Positions 8,087-15,786 of a stretch of 64,000 nt of DNA are shown here, piece after piece. A model generated the notes under the pieces. It did not search any database. It was not told the DNA's origin and saw only the letters and a program-made list of their open reading frames with translations. Every line of letters begins with the position of its first letter. The first letter of the stretch is position 1. This DNA comes from Halobacillus andaensis. GTDB taxonomy: Bacteria; Bacillota; Bacilli; Bacillales; Halobacillaceae. Position numbers and translations under genes: made by a program. Location: assembly GCF_014636475.1 (NCBI RefSeq), contig NZ_BMEL01000004.1, positions 248,001-312,000 on the forward strand, in the 5' to 3' direction.

Positions 8087-9511
8087 TTAGAAGATAAATA
8101 AAGCTAAAGTAGTCGACAGCAACAATCCAAGCATAACGGGGATGAAGTTTTTCCTGACGAGATCCATCACGGAAACACCACAGAAGCCTGCAATGGCAAT
8201 AAGGGAGGACCAAGCAATAATGGTTCCGCCTCCGGTCCATATCGATCCCATTTGTCCAATCGCTGCTAAAGTAGTAGGCTCAATATTGCTGTTAGCTAAA
8301 GAAGCAGCTAAAGCTCCCGTTAAAGGTAAACCAGAGAAGCCTGATCCGTCTAAACCGGTAATAACCCCAATCAATAAAACACTAAATGCGGCTAAAAAAG
8401 CACTCTGAGGCAAGAAGTCTTGGCTAGACTGGACTAAATCGAACAATAAAGCTGGAGCCGCTTCATCTGAAATAGATAAGATACTCCCTGCAAAATCAGG
8501 ACTGCCGAGAAAAAAGAAGCCTGCAATTGGAATGACTGGTCCCATTGCTTTAAAAGCAAAAACAAATCCTTCTGTAATATGGTCACTAATATAATCGAGG
8601 GCACGATATTTTCCAAATGCAACCGTCGAAAGTAATAATAAGATGACGGCTACACCGCCAATAAAAGCTGCGCCTTCTCCACCTTCGAATCCACCCATTC
8701 GACCTGAGTCTAACTTCGTTGAAACCATATAAATCATGACGGCAAGCAAGGATATAGGTACCAGTACCGCAAAAATTTTACTCCAGCGATCTGTGTTTTT
8801 ATTGCTGCTCTTGTGTACATTTTTTAGTCCTTGCATGGCTTGGATCTCTAATTCATTTCTTGGGTCTGATTTTTTCCTGAATGATTTTCGATAAAAAAGG
8901 TATGCCGTTCCAATAGCAACTACTCCAGTAATCAAGGATAGTACCAAGGCTTGATCCATGACGGCAGTTGTTGATACTCCCGCAGATTTTGCTGATAAAC
9001 CAGGTGCTACCTGAACGATGTAGTCCGAAGATAGTGCCATTCCTTGACCTGCTAAAGCTACAGCTACGGCTGCAATCATAGCGGGTAATCCCGCCCGAAT
9101 AGCTGCAGGAACTAATAAAGCGCATATAAGCGGTACCGCTGGAGTCGGCCAGAAAAATAAAGAGATAATATACGTAACACCGACAAGCACGAAGAACGAG
9201 ATATGACTATTGATCATAATCTTTTGGATAGGTTCAATCATTCTTCGGTCAGCACCTAAGTCTTTTAACGAATGAAGCAGCGCTACCATGAAAGTAATGA
9301 TTAAAAATATATTGAAAAGTTCTTTTGCAGCTACGAGGTTTGCATTGAAAATTGCTGTGAACCCACCTATTAAACTGCCGTTAAAAACCCATGCCACCAC
9401 AAACGTGCCTAGTAAAGTGGGCAGCACTACACCTTTTCTGAAAATCATCGTTATAATAATGATCAGCGTAAATAAGCCATACAACCCATGAGATAATGTC
9501 AGCTCCACCAC
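8087..9511 (-). CDS. Uncharacterised multi-spanning permease in the adenine deaminase operon
   Basis: 474 residues, strongly hydrophobic, with roughly twelve membrane helices. There are glycine-rich re-entrant-like stretches such as SDYIVQVAPGLSAKSAG (around 158-174) and GLDGSGFSGLPLTGALAAS plus GQMGSIWTGGGTIIAWSS in the last third. The overall look is of an ion-transporter (GntP/CitM/ArsB-like) superfamily permease, but I cannot assign a named family. The likely start is a GTG with AGGAGG five bases upstream. It follows adenine deaminase on the same strand by 76 bases with no terminator between, so it should share the promoter and purine riboswitch upstream of ade. A purine or related nucleobase/nucleoside substrate is therefore suggested by context only. 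Confidence 0.65.
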   Translation of the reverse strand: MVELTLSHGLYGLFTLIIIITMIFRKGVVLPTLLGTFVVAWVFNGSLIGGFTAIFNANLVAAKELFNIFLIITFMVALLHSLKDLGADRRMIEPIQKIMINSHISFFVLVGVTYIISLFFWPTPAVPLICALLVPAAIRAGLPAMIAAVAVALAGQGMALSSDYIVQVAPGLSAKSAGVSTTAVMDQALVLSLITGVVAIGTAYLFYRKSFRKKSDPRNELEIQAMQGLKNVHKSSNKNTDRWSKIFAVLVPISLLAVMIYMVSTKLDSGRMGGFEGGEGAAFIGGVAVILLLLSTVAFGKYRALDYISDHITEGFVFAFKAMGPVIPIAGFFFLGSPDFAGSILSISDEAAPALLFDLVQSSQDFLPQSAFLAAFSVLLIGVITGLDGSGFSGLPLTGALAASLANSNIEPTTLAAIGQMGSIWTGGGTIIAWSSLIAIAGFCGVSVMDLVRKNFIPVMLGLLLSTTLALFIF

Positions 9512-9587
9512 ACATGCCTCCTCACCCCCCGTTTAACAGAGAGGGGGTAGGAGTAGAGTATGCATATGGAGCGATAGGGGTGTTTAC

Positions 9588-11372
9588 CTACCTTTGTTTA
9601 CTAATTTCTAATGGAATCAATTCAAATGTGTCGACGTCTGCTATTCCTCTATTTGTTATTCGGATACTAGGGATCACGGGAAGTGCAATTAATGAAAATG
9701 TCATAAATGGTGCATTCATCGGGCATCCGAGTTCTTTCCAAGCTTGATCAAGGGCCTTAACTTGCTGAACGACACGTTCTAAAGGTTGATCAGACATAAG
9801 TCCGGCAATCGGAAGAGGAACTTCAGCTAATATTCTTCCATTATTTACAACGATCATGCCCCCGCCAAGCTCGGATAGTTTGTTCGCCGCGATCGCCATA
9901 TCTTCTTTATTTACTCCCATGACTAAAAGGTTGTGACTATCGTGAGCAACGGTTGAAGCTACAGCTCCACTTTTAAATTGAAACCCTTTAACAAAAGCGT
10001 TCGAAATTTGTTCAGATTGATGGTGACGATCGATACAGGAGAGGTGAATGATATCATTTTCTTGATCTGATTGAATCACCCCGTCGTGTACCGTAAGATT
10101 CGCCGTTGCTTTTGCAGTTCGTGCATTGTTTTCCAATGCTTCAATTACATTTACCGTAACGGAAGAGGTTGTAGTTGTAGTGGCATGAAAATCTTTTGCT
10201 TGTAACGATCGATTCAAATGAACTGAATTTTTCGCCTTACTTGGATAAGTGTACGTAGGAAACGTCACTTGGTAACTCTCTTCATCGTATATGACTTCCC
10301 CCTCTATAATTACTGTAGATGGCTTCATTTCTTCTAATTGATCTACGATTAAAATATCTGCCCATTTACCGGGAGCGATGCTTCCGAGAGTATCTCCATA
10401 ATTGAAGTAATTGGCAGCGTTAATTGTGGCTAATTGAATCGCTGTAGTAGGATCAATTCCTTCTTTTATAGCTTTTCGTACAACGTGATTGAGGTGTCCT
10501 TGTTCAGTTAACGTTTGAGGATATACGTCGTCCGTAATAAGCGAAAGATTTTCAGTTGGCATTTGGTCCTCAGTAATGATGGGCGCTAATTGTTCTACGT
10601 CTTGCCATGCTGAACCTTCTCTTATCATCACGTGTAAACCTAATCTTAATTTTTCGAGTGCTTGCTTGCGCGTAACCGTTTCGTGACAAGAGGTGACGCC
10701 TGAAGCAACATAAGCTTGAAGCATTTTAGGGTCTTCAGCCGGGATATGCCCCGTAACCGTTTTGCCCGCTTGAATTGTTGCCTCTATTTCTTTGGTCATT
10801 TTATCGTCTCCATGGACTACGCCAGGAAAATTCATCACTTCTCCTAAGCCTGCTACCTTCTCCCAATTCAAAGCTTCTTTAATATGTTCCGGTAAAAGCT
10901 CTGCCCCTGCATCTTCTAACGTTTCTGTTGCAGGAACACACGATGGAACAGTAGTGAAAACGCGTAAGGGCAACTGCTGGCCTTCTTCGTGCATCCAGCG
11001 AACACCTTCAAGTCCAAAGACATTTGCAATCTCATGCGGATCCATGAAAACAGCTGTTGTACCTTGTTTGATGGCTGCTTTAGCAAATTCAGTGACGCTT
11101 AGCATCGTACTTTCCACATGCATATGTCCATCAATTAAGCCTGGAGTAATAAACTTTCCTTTTGCATCGATGATTTTTGTTTCATCTCCAATCAGATGTT
11201 CGCAGTCTCCAATGTAAGCAATCGCACCTAATGTAATGGCAATATCTTTTCCTTTGATATGTTCTTTAGAATGAACATTAACGATAGTCCCATTTGTAAT
11301 AATAACTTCTGCTTTCCTTTTTCCTAATGCCGTTGCAGCCAGTTGTTTGCGCTGATCGCTTGTCATTTTCAT
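9588..11372 (-). CDS. ade: Adenine deaminase
   Basis: 594 residues of the AdeC/Ade amidohydrolase family. Visible motifs are the metal-binding strand end GLIDGHMHVESTML (HxH), MDPHEIANVFG, VHGDDKMTKEIEA, the metal-ligand segment GHIPAEDPKMLQAY, and ITDDVYPQTLTEQGHL. The C-terminal domain contains VAHDSHNLLVMGVN and LGGGMIVVNNG, typical of the family. It converts adenine to hypoxanthine and ammonia in the cytoplasm for purine salvage. The start has AAGGAG eight bases upstream. It is the first gene of a two-gene operon with the permease, preceded by a purine riboswitch and terminator. Confidence 0.95.
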   Translation of the reverse strand: MKMTSDQRKQLAATALGKRKAEVIITNGTIVNVHSKEHIKGKDIAITLGAIAYIGDCEHLIGDETKIIDAKGKFITPGLIDGHMHVESTMLSVTEFAKAAIKQGTTAVFMDPHEIANVFGLEGVRWMHEEGQQLPLRVFTTVPSCVPATETLEDAGAELLPEHIKEALNWEKVAGLGEVMNFPGVVHGDDKMTKEIEATIQAGKTVTGHIPAEDPKMLQAYVASGVTSCHETVTRKQALEKLRLGLHVMIREGSAWQDVEQLAPIITEDQMPTENLSLITDDVYPQTLTEQGHLNHVVRKAIKEGIDPTTAIQLATINAANYFNYGDTLGSIAPGKWADILIVDQLEEMKPSTVIIEGEVIYDEESYQVTFPTYTYPSKAKNSVHLNRSLQAKDFHATTTTTSSVTVNVIEALENNARTAKATANLTVHDGVIQSDQENDIIHLSCIDRHHQSEQISNAFVKGFQFKSGAVASTVAHDSHNLLVMGVNKEDMAIAANKLSELGGGMIVVNNGRILAEVPLPIAGLMSDQPLERVVQQVKALDQAWKELGCPMNAPFMTFSLIALPVIPSIRITNRGIADVDTFELIPLEISKQR

Positions 11373-11395
11373 ATGGAGGTCTCCTTTTTAAAAGT

Positions 11396-11427
11396 AAAAA
11401 AATACACCTGAACAACTGTCCAGGTGT
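11396..11427 (-). terminator. Riboswitch-controlled intrinsic terminator upstream of ade
   Basis: On the minus strand ACACCTGGACA loops to TGTTCAGGTGT and is followed by a T run. It lies between the purine aptamer and the ade start. The segment TTATGTA just before it can pair with TACATAA of the aptamer P1 3' strand, giving a plausible mutually exclusive antiterminator. Confidence 0.8.
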
Positions 11428-11467
11428 TACATAAACTTCTCAGGGTACACGTCGCCCTTATTGAAGG

Positions 11468-11538
11468 TTATGTAGTCCAGCAATTTACGGTTGCTTGGGT
11501 AGAAACACCTGAGCCTTATTCTCAAGCCTATACATAAG
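11468..11538 (-). promoter_or_regulatory. Purine riboswitch aptamer, guanine/hypoxanthine type (C at the position-74 equivalent)
   Basis: Read on the minus strand: P1 TTATGTA...TACATAA, J1-2 TATAG, P2 CTTGAG-AATAAGG-CTCAGG, the invariant GTTTCTACC, P3 AGCAA-CCGTAAA-TTGCT, then GGACTAC. The CCGTAAA loop, the GTTTCTACC strand and GACTA are hallmarks of the purine family. The specificity nucleotide in GACTA is C, which in characterised members pairs with guanine or hypoxanthine; adenine sensors have T there. With the downstream terminator it should be an OFF switch. Confidence 0.9.
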
Positions 11539-11565
11539 AAAATCTTGATGAGATTGTTATTCGAT

Positions 11566-11594
11566 AGTATAGAAGAAACAGCTTAAATCGTCAA
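11566..11594 (-). promoter_or_regulatory. Sigma-A promoter of the riboswitch-ade-permease operon
   Basis: On the minus strand TTGACG (11594-11589) and TATACT (11571-11566) are separated by exactly 17 bases, placing the transcript start about 20 bases before the aptamer. Confidence 0.75.
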
Positions 11595-11600
11595 TTTTTA

Positions 11601-11921
11601 TTGACAGAGGGAAGGACAGAGGATATAGTTACGCAAGCTTTCACAGCTCAGAATACTCCAACGATGAGGCATTTCACTACTAATTCTGTAGTAGCTGGGG
11701 TACTTGAAGAAATCGGGATCCGCAGCCTAGTTGATACTGATGAGCCAGAAATCTATGGGTTTATAGAGACAACGGTAGAAACACTGCAAAATTATCAGGA
11801 AGCTCATTTCTATTATTTAGTTCAAGATGATGACGAAGTTTTTGATCAACTTGCTGATAATCCAATCAAACCTATAAGCTTCCAGGGAATATGGGTGCTT
11901 TTTCCGGTCTTTATCTGCTGA
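11601..11921 (+). CDS. Unrecognised protein, possibly frameshifted or decayed
   Basis: 106 residues from a TTG start without a clear ribosome site; composition is acidic (FYYLVQDDDEVFDQLADNP). No family is recognised. Near the end the frame becomes hydrophobic and stops, whereas another frame continues in coding-like fashion (RLAIEITGTLLENK, stop near 11967). This suggests a frameshift around 11890-11900, or chance. The start lies only a few bases from the divergent ade promoter. It is followed by a terminator-like hairpin, which favours a real, or formerly real, transcript. Confidence 0.35.
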   Translation: MTEGRTEDIVTQAFTAQNTPTMRHFTTNSVVAGVLEEIGIRSLVDTDEPEIYGFIETTVETLQNYQEAHFYYLVQDDDEVFDQLADNPIKPISFQGIWVLFPVFIC

Positions 11922-11978
11922 GCGTCTAGCAATTGAAATAACAGGTACACTCCTTGAAAATAAATGATTCCCATAGCT

Positions 11979-12012
11979 CCTCAAGTTCTCTTTAAGAACG
12001 TGGGGATTTTTA
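11979..12012 (+). terminator. Terminator-like hairpin
   Basis: AAGTTCT and AAGAAC pair across a short loop, extended by CCTC and GGGG, and are followed by ATTTTTA. It would terminate the small ORF upstream. Confidence 0.5.
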
Positions 12013-12031
12013 CGTTAAGATCTTAACGTAA
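12010..12031. promoter_or_regulatory. 22-bp perfect palindrome upstream of the methyltransferase
   Basis: The arms are TTACGTTAAGA and its exact reverse complement, centred between 12020 and 12021 with no loop. The position, 40-100 bases upstream of the methyltransferase gene, would suit a dimeric regulator; no regulator is adjacent. Confidence 0.45.
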
Positions 12032-12110
12032 TGGGGAAGCTTGATTATAAGAGTTTCACAAGGAGCTGATAACGATCGTAAGTATTTTTCCTGTTATTTA
12101 TGATTATCTT

Positions 12111-12668
12111 ATGAAGCCTGTTGAGAAGGGGAAGATGCATAAAATAAGAAAAGACTTATTAAAGGAAGCAAGTGGAAACGTGTTGGAGATTGGGGCAGGT
12201 ACTGGTCTGAATTTTCCTTATTACGATCATGTGTCTTCAGTTGATGCTGTAGAGCCGAACACAGCTATGGTGAACTATGCTTTTGAAAATGGAAAGGGAG
12301 CTAAGCCTATTATTAGGTTTCACGATGCAGTAGCTGAACACCTTCCATTTCAAGCGAACCAATTTGAAACAGTTGTAGGTACATTAGTATTTTGTACGAT
12401 CCCTGAACCTAAACTTGCCGTAGAAGAGATTGAAAGAGTAGCTAAGCCAGGGGCTAAAGTAATTTTATTTGAACATGTGAAAATGGAGAAAGATTGGATG
12501 GCTTTTGCGCAAAAAGCAGTCACTCCACTATGGAAGCGTTTGTGCGATGGATGTCATTTAGATCGTGATACCTTGAAGCTTGTAAAGGAATCTAAAATAG
12601 AAATAGATCGGGTCGACGCTTACTATGACGGTTTATTTATAACGATTATAGGTCATCTGCCAGAATAA
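12111..12668 (+). CDS. Class I SAM-dependent methyltransferase (UbiE/METTL7-like)
   Basis: 185 residues from the first ATG. Motif I is VLEIGAGTGLNFPYY (about 25-39), followed by VDAVEPNTAM (motif II), the FETVVGTLVFCTIPEP strand (motif IV) and GAKVILFEHV. CDGCHLDRDT is conserved in small phospholipid/quinone-type methyltransferases of this group. The substrate is unknown. The coding frame continues upstream (SIFPVIYDYLMKPVEKGK is family-like) to a stop at 12048, yet that extension has no ATG, GTG or TTG; AAGGAG at 12060-12065 is well placed only for a rare start such as ATC at 12075. Either a non-canonical start is used or the start was mutated. Confidence 0.8.
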   Translation: MKPVEKGKMHKIRKDLLKEASGNVLEIGAGTGLNFPYYDHVSSVDAVEPNTAMVNYAFENGKGAKPIIRFHDAVAEHLPFQANQFETVVGTLVFCTIPEPKLAVEEIERVAKPGAKVILFEHVKMEKDWMAFAQKAVTPLWKRLCDGCHLDRDTLKLVKESKIEIDRVDAYYDGLFITIIGHLPE

Positions 12669-12845
12669 TTTAAAAGATTAAAGATTGAATTTCTTACTAG
12701 CTAAAGCCTGGATGATTTTAAAAATTCAGGTTGGAAATTATCATTTCTCTTAGGGTCTGTTCTATGAAGTTCCATTTTTAAGTAGTAGAAGCTTTTCTTT
12801 CAGAAACGTATAGTAAGGTCAAACGTATCATAGGAGGCATTAATT

Positions 12846-13052
12846 ATGAGTTATTTTGACCATAGGGAAAGAAAAGAGTTAGAGGAAGCAATCGATATTA
12901 AAGGTTCTTGTTGGAAATGTAAAGAGTTAGTAGATGAGAAAGACCTAGTTACTGTTACAGACGGTAAAACTGCTTGGATCGAATTATGTAAAGATTGTTA
13001 TGACTTCTATAAGGACCTTAAGAAATTTTCAAAGTTTGGAAAGACTGTATAA
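12846..13052 (+). CDS. Small zinc-ribbon-like protein of unknown function
   Basis: 68 residues with two Cys pairs, CWKC (23-26) and CKDC (about 49-52), spaced as in zinc ribbons, and a lysine-rich C terminus (KDLKKFSKFGKTV). AGGAGG sits eight bases before the ATG, so it is very probably expressed. No named family is recognised. It lies 70 bases upstream of the sucrose repressor gene but shows no clear functional link. Confidence 0.7.
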   Translation: MSYFDHRERKELEEAIDIKGSCWKCKELVDEKDLVTVTDGKTAWIELCKDCYDFYKDLKKFSKFGKTV

Positions 13053-13123
13053 TCTTATTCTCCGTAGACAACTTGCTCCTAATCCCCTAAAATGATTGTA
13101 GATTACGTAATGGAGGCGCGGAT

Positions 13124-14113
13124 ATGACAACGATCAATGATATCGCAAAAATGGCAAATGTTTCTCGCACGACCGTTTCTCGTGTGTTAAATAACAACGG
13201 ATACGTTAGTGAGGAAGTGCGAAAACGGATTATTCAAATCGTGGAGGAAACAGGATACATTCCAAGTCTTTCCGCTAAGTCCCTCCGTACGAAAAAGTCA
13301 GGGGTCATAGGGGTAATCATCCCTAGAATTGATACTGAAACCGCCAGTCGTGTTGTAAGCGGGATTAACGAAGTGGTGGCAAAGGAAAATTTTCAAATTC
13401 TCTTAACCGATACTGAGCTTGATAAACAAAAGGAAATCGAATATATAAGATTGCTTCAAAGTCGTCATGTAGACGGCATTATTTTATTAGCTACAAATAT
13501 TAATGACCACCTTATATCAACCATTCAAGATGTAGAACTGCCTTTTATCTCCCTGGGTCAAGACCTTCCAGGGGTAACTTCAATTTTATATGATGACTAT
13601 CACGCTGCAGTAGACATGATCAATATGCTTGTAAGTAAAGGTCATGAGCGAATAGCTTTTATAGGGGTAAGTGAAGAGGATCCTTCTGTAGGAGTATTGC
13701 GCAAAAAGGGTTATTTAGATGCTTTGGCCAAATATGGGTATGCAGTAAAAGATTCATGGCTGGAGACGGGGGACTTTAGCATTGAATCTGGATATGAAGC
13801 GATGAAAAAAATCATTAAGAATAGCGATAAAGAGCTGCCGACGGCTGTATTTGTTGTTACAGACCGAATGGCTATTGGTGCCATGGAATACTTAAGAGAG
13901 CAAGGATTTCGTATCCCGGAAGATGTAGCTGTCGTTGGGATCGGCGCTTCAACTATGTCGCAATACGTCACTCCTTCTTTAACAACGGTGGATTATTTTA
14001 ATAAAGAAGCAGGGCAGAAAGCCGCTCAACTGTTGCTTGAGCAGTTGAAGCAAAAAAAGGAAAAAGAAAAATTTGTTCAAACCTATAGACTTATTAAAAG
14101 AGATAGTGTATAG
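13124..14113 (+). CDS. scrR: LacI-family repressor of the sucrose operon
   Basis: 329 residues: an N-terminal helix-turn-helix and hinge (TINDIAKMANVSRTTVSRVLNNNGYVSE) and a periplasmic-binding-protein-like effector domain from about 60 (SGVIGVIIPRIDTETASRVVSG, ISLGQDLPGVTSI, PEDVAVVGIG). It probably represses the sucrose genes and releases DNA on binding a sugar such as fructose or a phosphosugar. It is encoded upstream of the EIIBC gene, separated by 205 bases holding four palindromic sites with core TAATCGATTA, its likely targets. GGAG precedes the ATG. Confidence 0.88.
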   Translation: MTTINDIAKMANVSRTTVSRVLNNNGYVSEEVRKRIIQIVEETGYIPSLSAKSLRTKKSGVIGVIIPRIDTETASRVVSGINEVVAKENFQILLTDTELDKQKEIEYIRLLQSRHVDGIILLATNINDHLISTIQDVELPFISLGQDLPGVTSILYDDYHAAVDMINMLVSKGHERIAFIGVSEEDPSVGVLRKKGYLDALAKYGYAVKDSWLETGDFSIESGYEAMKKIIKNSDKELPTAVFVVTDRMAIGAMEYLREQGFRIPEDVAVVGIGASTMSQYVTPSLTTVDYFNKEAGQKAAQLLLEQLKQKKEKEKFVQTYRLIKRDSV

Positions 14114-14132
14114 TACAAATCAGTAAACGATA

Positions 14133-14146
14133 TGTAATCGATTACA
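14133..14146. promoter_or_regulatory. ScrR operator candidate 1
   Basis: TGTAATCGATTACA, a perfect 14-bp palindrome of LacI-family type, just after the repressor gene. Confidence 0.65.
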
Positions 14147-14167
14147 CAAAACGCTCATCTCTTTTTT

Positions 14168-14181
14168 TGAATCGATTTACA
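14168..14181. promoter_or_regulatory. ScrR operator candidate 2
   Basis: TGAATCGATTTACA keeps the ATCGAT core and outer TG/CA of candidate 1 with imperfect symmetry. Confidence 0.4.
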
Positions 14182-14198
14182 AACGCTTACAATTTTTA

Positions 14199-14228
14199 TT
14201 GTAGGATGTGTAATCGATTCCCTATAGT
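14199..14228 (+). promoter_or_regulatory. Possible promoter of the sucrose operon with operator in the spacer
   Basis: TTGTAG and TATAGT are separated by 18 bases. The spacer contains operator candidate 3, TGTAATCGATTCCC (14209-14222), so a bound repressor would block polymerase. Confidence 0.45.
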
Positions 14229-14276
14229 GGATGAAGAAATAGCGATAGTAGATTCAGATTTCATTTTTACCAGTTA

Positions 14277-14290
14277 TGTAATCGATCACA
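14277..14290. promoter_or_regulatory. ScrR operator candidate 4
   Basis: TGTAATCGATCACA differs from the perfect palindrome by one base and lies about 30 bases before the EIIBC start, overlapping the 5' leader. Confidence 0.6.
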
Positions 14291-14318
14291 CATATCAAAA
14301 TAAAAAGGAGGAAATCTC

Positions 14319-15716
14319 ATGGCTAGTAATAAAGAGATTGCTAAGCAGGTCATTGAGGCGGTCGGAGGTGAAGAAAATATTCAATCCATCGCTCACTGTG
14401 CGACGAGACTTCGAGTGATGGTCCACGATCGTGAAAAAGTAGACGTAGAAACGTTGGAAGAAATCGAAAAGGTTAAAGGCGCTTTTTATAATTCTGGACA
14501 ATACCAGATCATCTTTGGCACTGGAACAGTTAATCAAATCTACCAAGCTGTTACTGAACAAGGAGTAGAAGGGTCTTCTAAATCTGAAATGAAAGAGGAA
14601 GCGGCTAAACAAGGAACTGCTTTTCAAAGGGCAATTCGTACATTTGGTGACGTATTTGTTCCTATCATTCCAGTCCTTGTAGCCACTGGTCTATTTATGG
14701 GGCTTCGCGGCCTGCTGCTTCAGGAAGCTTTCTTAGAATTCTTTGGATTAACTCCAGATACGGTTCCTGAAAATATTGTTCTATTTACTCAGGTACTCAC
14801 AGACACGGCTTTTATCTTTTTACCAGCTCTTGTAGCCTGGTCAACGTTTAGAGTGTTCGGCGGTACACCAGTTATTGGTTTAGTGCTCGGTTTAATGCTT
14901 GTCTCACCTTCACTCCCTAATGCGTGGGCTGTAGCTGAAGGAAGCGAAAGTCCGATCTATTTCTTAGACTTTATTCCGATTGTCGGTTATCAAGGTTCGG
15001 TTTTACCAGCTTTCTTTGCTGGTTTAGTTGGCGCTAAACTTGAGAAATGGTGCAGAAAGCGGATTCCAGATGCGCTTGATTTAATTCTTACACCTTTCAT
15101 TGTATTACTAGTTATGATTGCTTTGTCCTTGTTTGTTCTTGGACCAATCTTGCATATTGCAGAAGATGGAATCTTCCAAACTATGCTATTCTTACTGGAA
15201 CTTCCGTTTGGTTTGAGTGGTTTGCTTATTGGTTTGTTCCACCAAGTGATCGTAATTACAGGTGTACACCATATTTTCAACTTCTTAGAAATTCAATTGT
15301 TTGAGAACCTTGGGTACAACCCATTTAACCCGGTGATTACAGGTGCAATTGCAGCTCAAGGTGGAGCAGCACTTGCTGTAGCAGTAAAGACCAGCTCAAA
15401 CAAAGTAAAAGCTATTGCATTTCCATCATCGATTTCTGCTTTCTTAGGAATTACTGAACCAGCGATTTTCGGTGTGAATCTACGTTACATGAAACCATTC
15501 ATCATGGGATTGATCGGCGGCGGTGTGTCTGGTTTCCTTGCTTCCATTTTTAACTTACAAGCAACTGGATTGGCCATTACCGTAATCCCTGGATCTTTAC
15601 TCTATCTCAATGAGCAGATCTTTGGTTACCTTCTCGTAAATATTGTAGCGATTGCTATAGCCTTCGTGTTAACGTATATGTTTGGATTTAACGATAAAAT
15701 GCTTGAAAAGAAATAG
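14319..15716 (+). CDS. scrA: Sucrose-type PTS enzyme IIBC
   Basis: 465 residues. The IIB domain (1-85) carries the phosphocysteine in IAHCATRLRVMV (Cys at about 27). After a linker, the IIC domain (about 105-460) of the glucose/sucrose superfamily has around ten membrane helices, with the conserved GVHHIFNFLEIQ and FLGITEPAIFGVNLRYMKPF motifs. It imports sucrose and releases sucrose-6-phosphate inside; there is no IIA domain, so a separate EIIA-glucose is needed. AAGGAGG precedes the ATG. It is the first structural gene, followed by the hydrolase after a small hairpin. Confidence 0.9.
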   Translation: MASNKEIAKQVIEAVGGEENIQSIAHCATRLRVMVHDREKVDVETLEEIEKVKGAFYNSGQYQIIFGTGTVNQIYQAVTEQGVEGSSKSEMKEEAAKQGTAFQRAIRTFGDVFVPIIPVLVATGLFMGLRGLLLQEAFLEFFGLTPDTVPENIVLFTQVLTDTAFIFLPALVAWSTFRVFGGTPVIGLVLGLMLVSPSLPNAWAVAEGSESPIYFLDFIPIVGYQGSVLPAFFAGLVGAKLEKWCRKRIPDALDLILTPFIVLLVMIALSLFVLGPILHIAEDGIFQTMLFLLELPFGLSGLLIGLFHQVIVITGVHHIFNFLEIQLFENLGYNPFNPVITGAIAAQGGAALAVAVKTSSNKVKAIAFPSSISAFLGITEPAIFGVNLRYMKPFIMGLIGGGVSGFLASIFNLQATGLAITVIPGSLLYLNEQIFGYLLVNIVAIAIAFVLTYMFGFNDKMLEKK

Positions 15717-15730
15717 TATCATGATACAAA

Positions 15731-15763
15731 AGAGACCTAGAGATACTTGCTGGGTCTCCTTTT
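15731..15763 (+). terminator. Hairpin between scrA and the hydrolase gene
   Basis: GAGACC and GGGTCTC pair around a ~14-base loop, followed by CCTTTTG. The short T run suggests partial termination or an mRNA-processing site that lowers downstream expression. Confidence 0.5.
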
Positions 15764-15786
15764 GTTCAATTAAGGAGATATGGTTT

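Noticed and set aside
14167-14418. 83-residue ORF overlapping the sucrose promoter and scrA start
   Set aside because: It runs through the operator sites and into the scrA gene in another frame, with no ribosome site.
15682-15786. N-terminal extension of the sucrose-6-phosphate hydrolase
   Set aside because: It overlaps the end of scrA and the intergenic hairpin; TAAGGAG points to the ATG at 15787.
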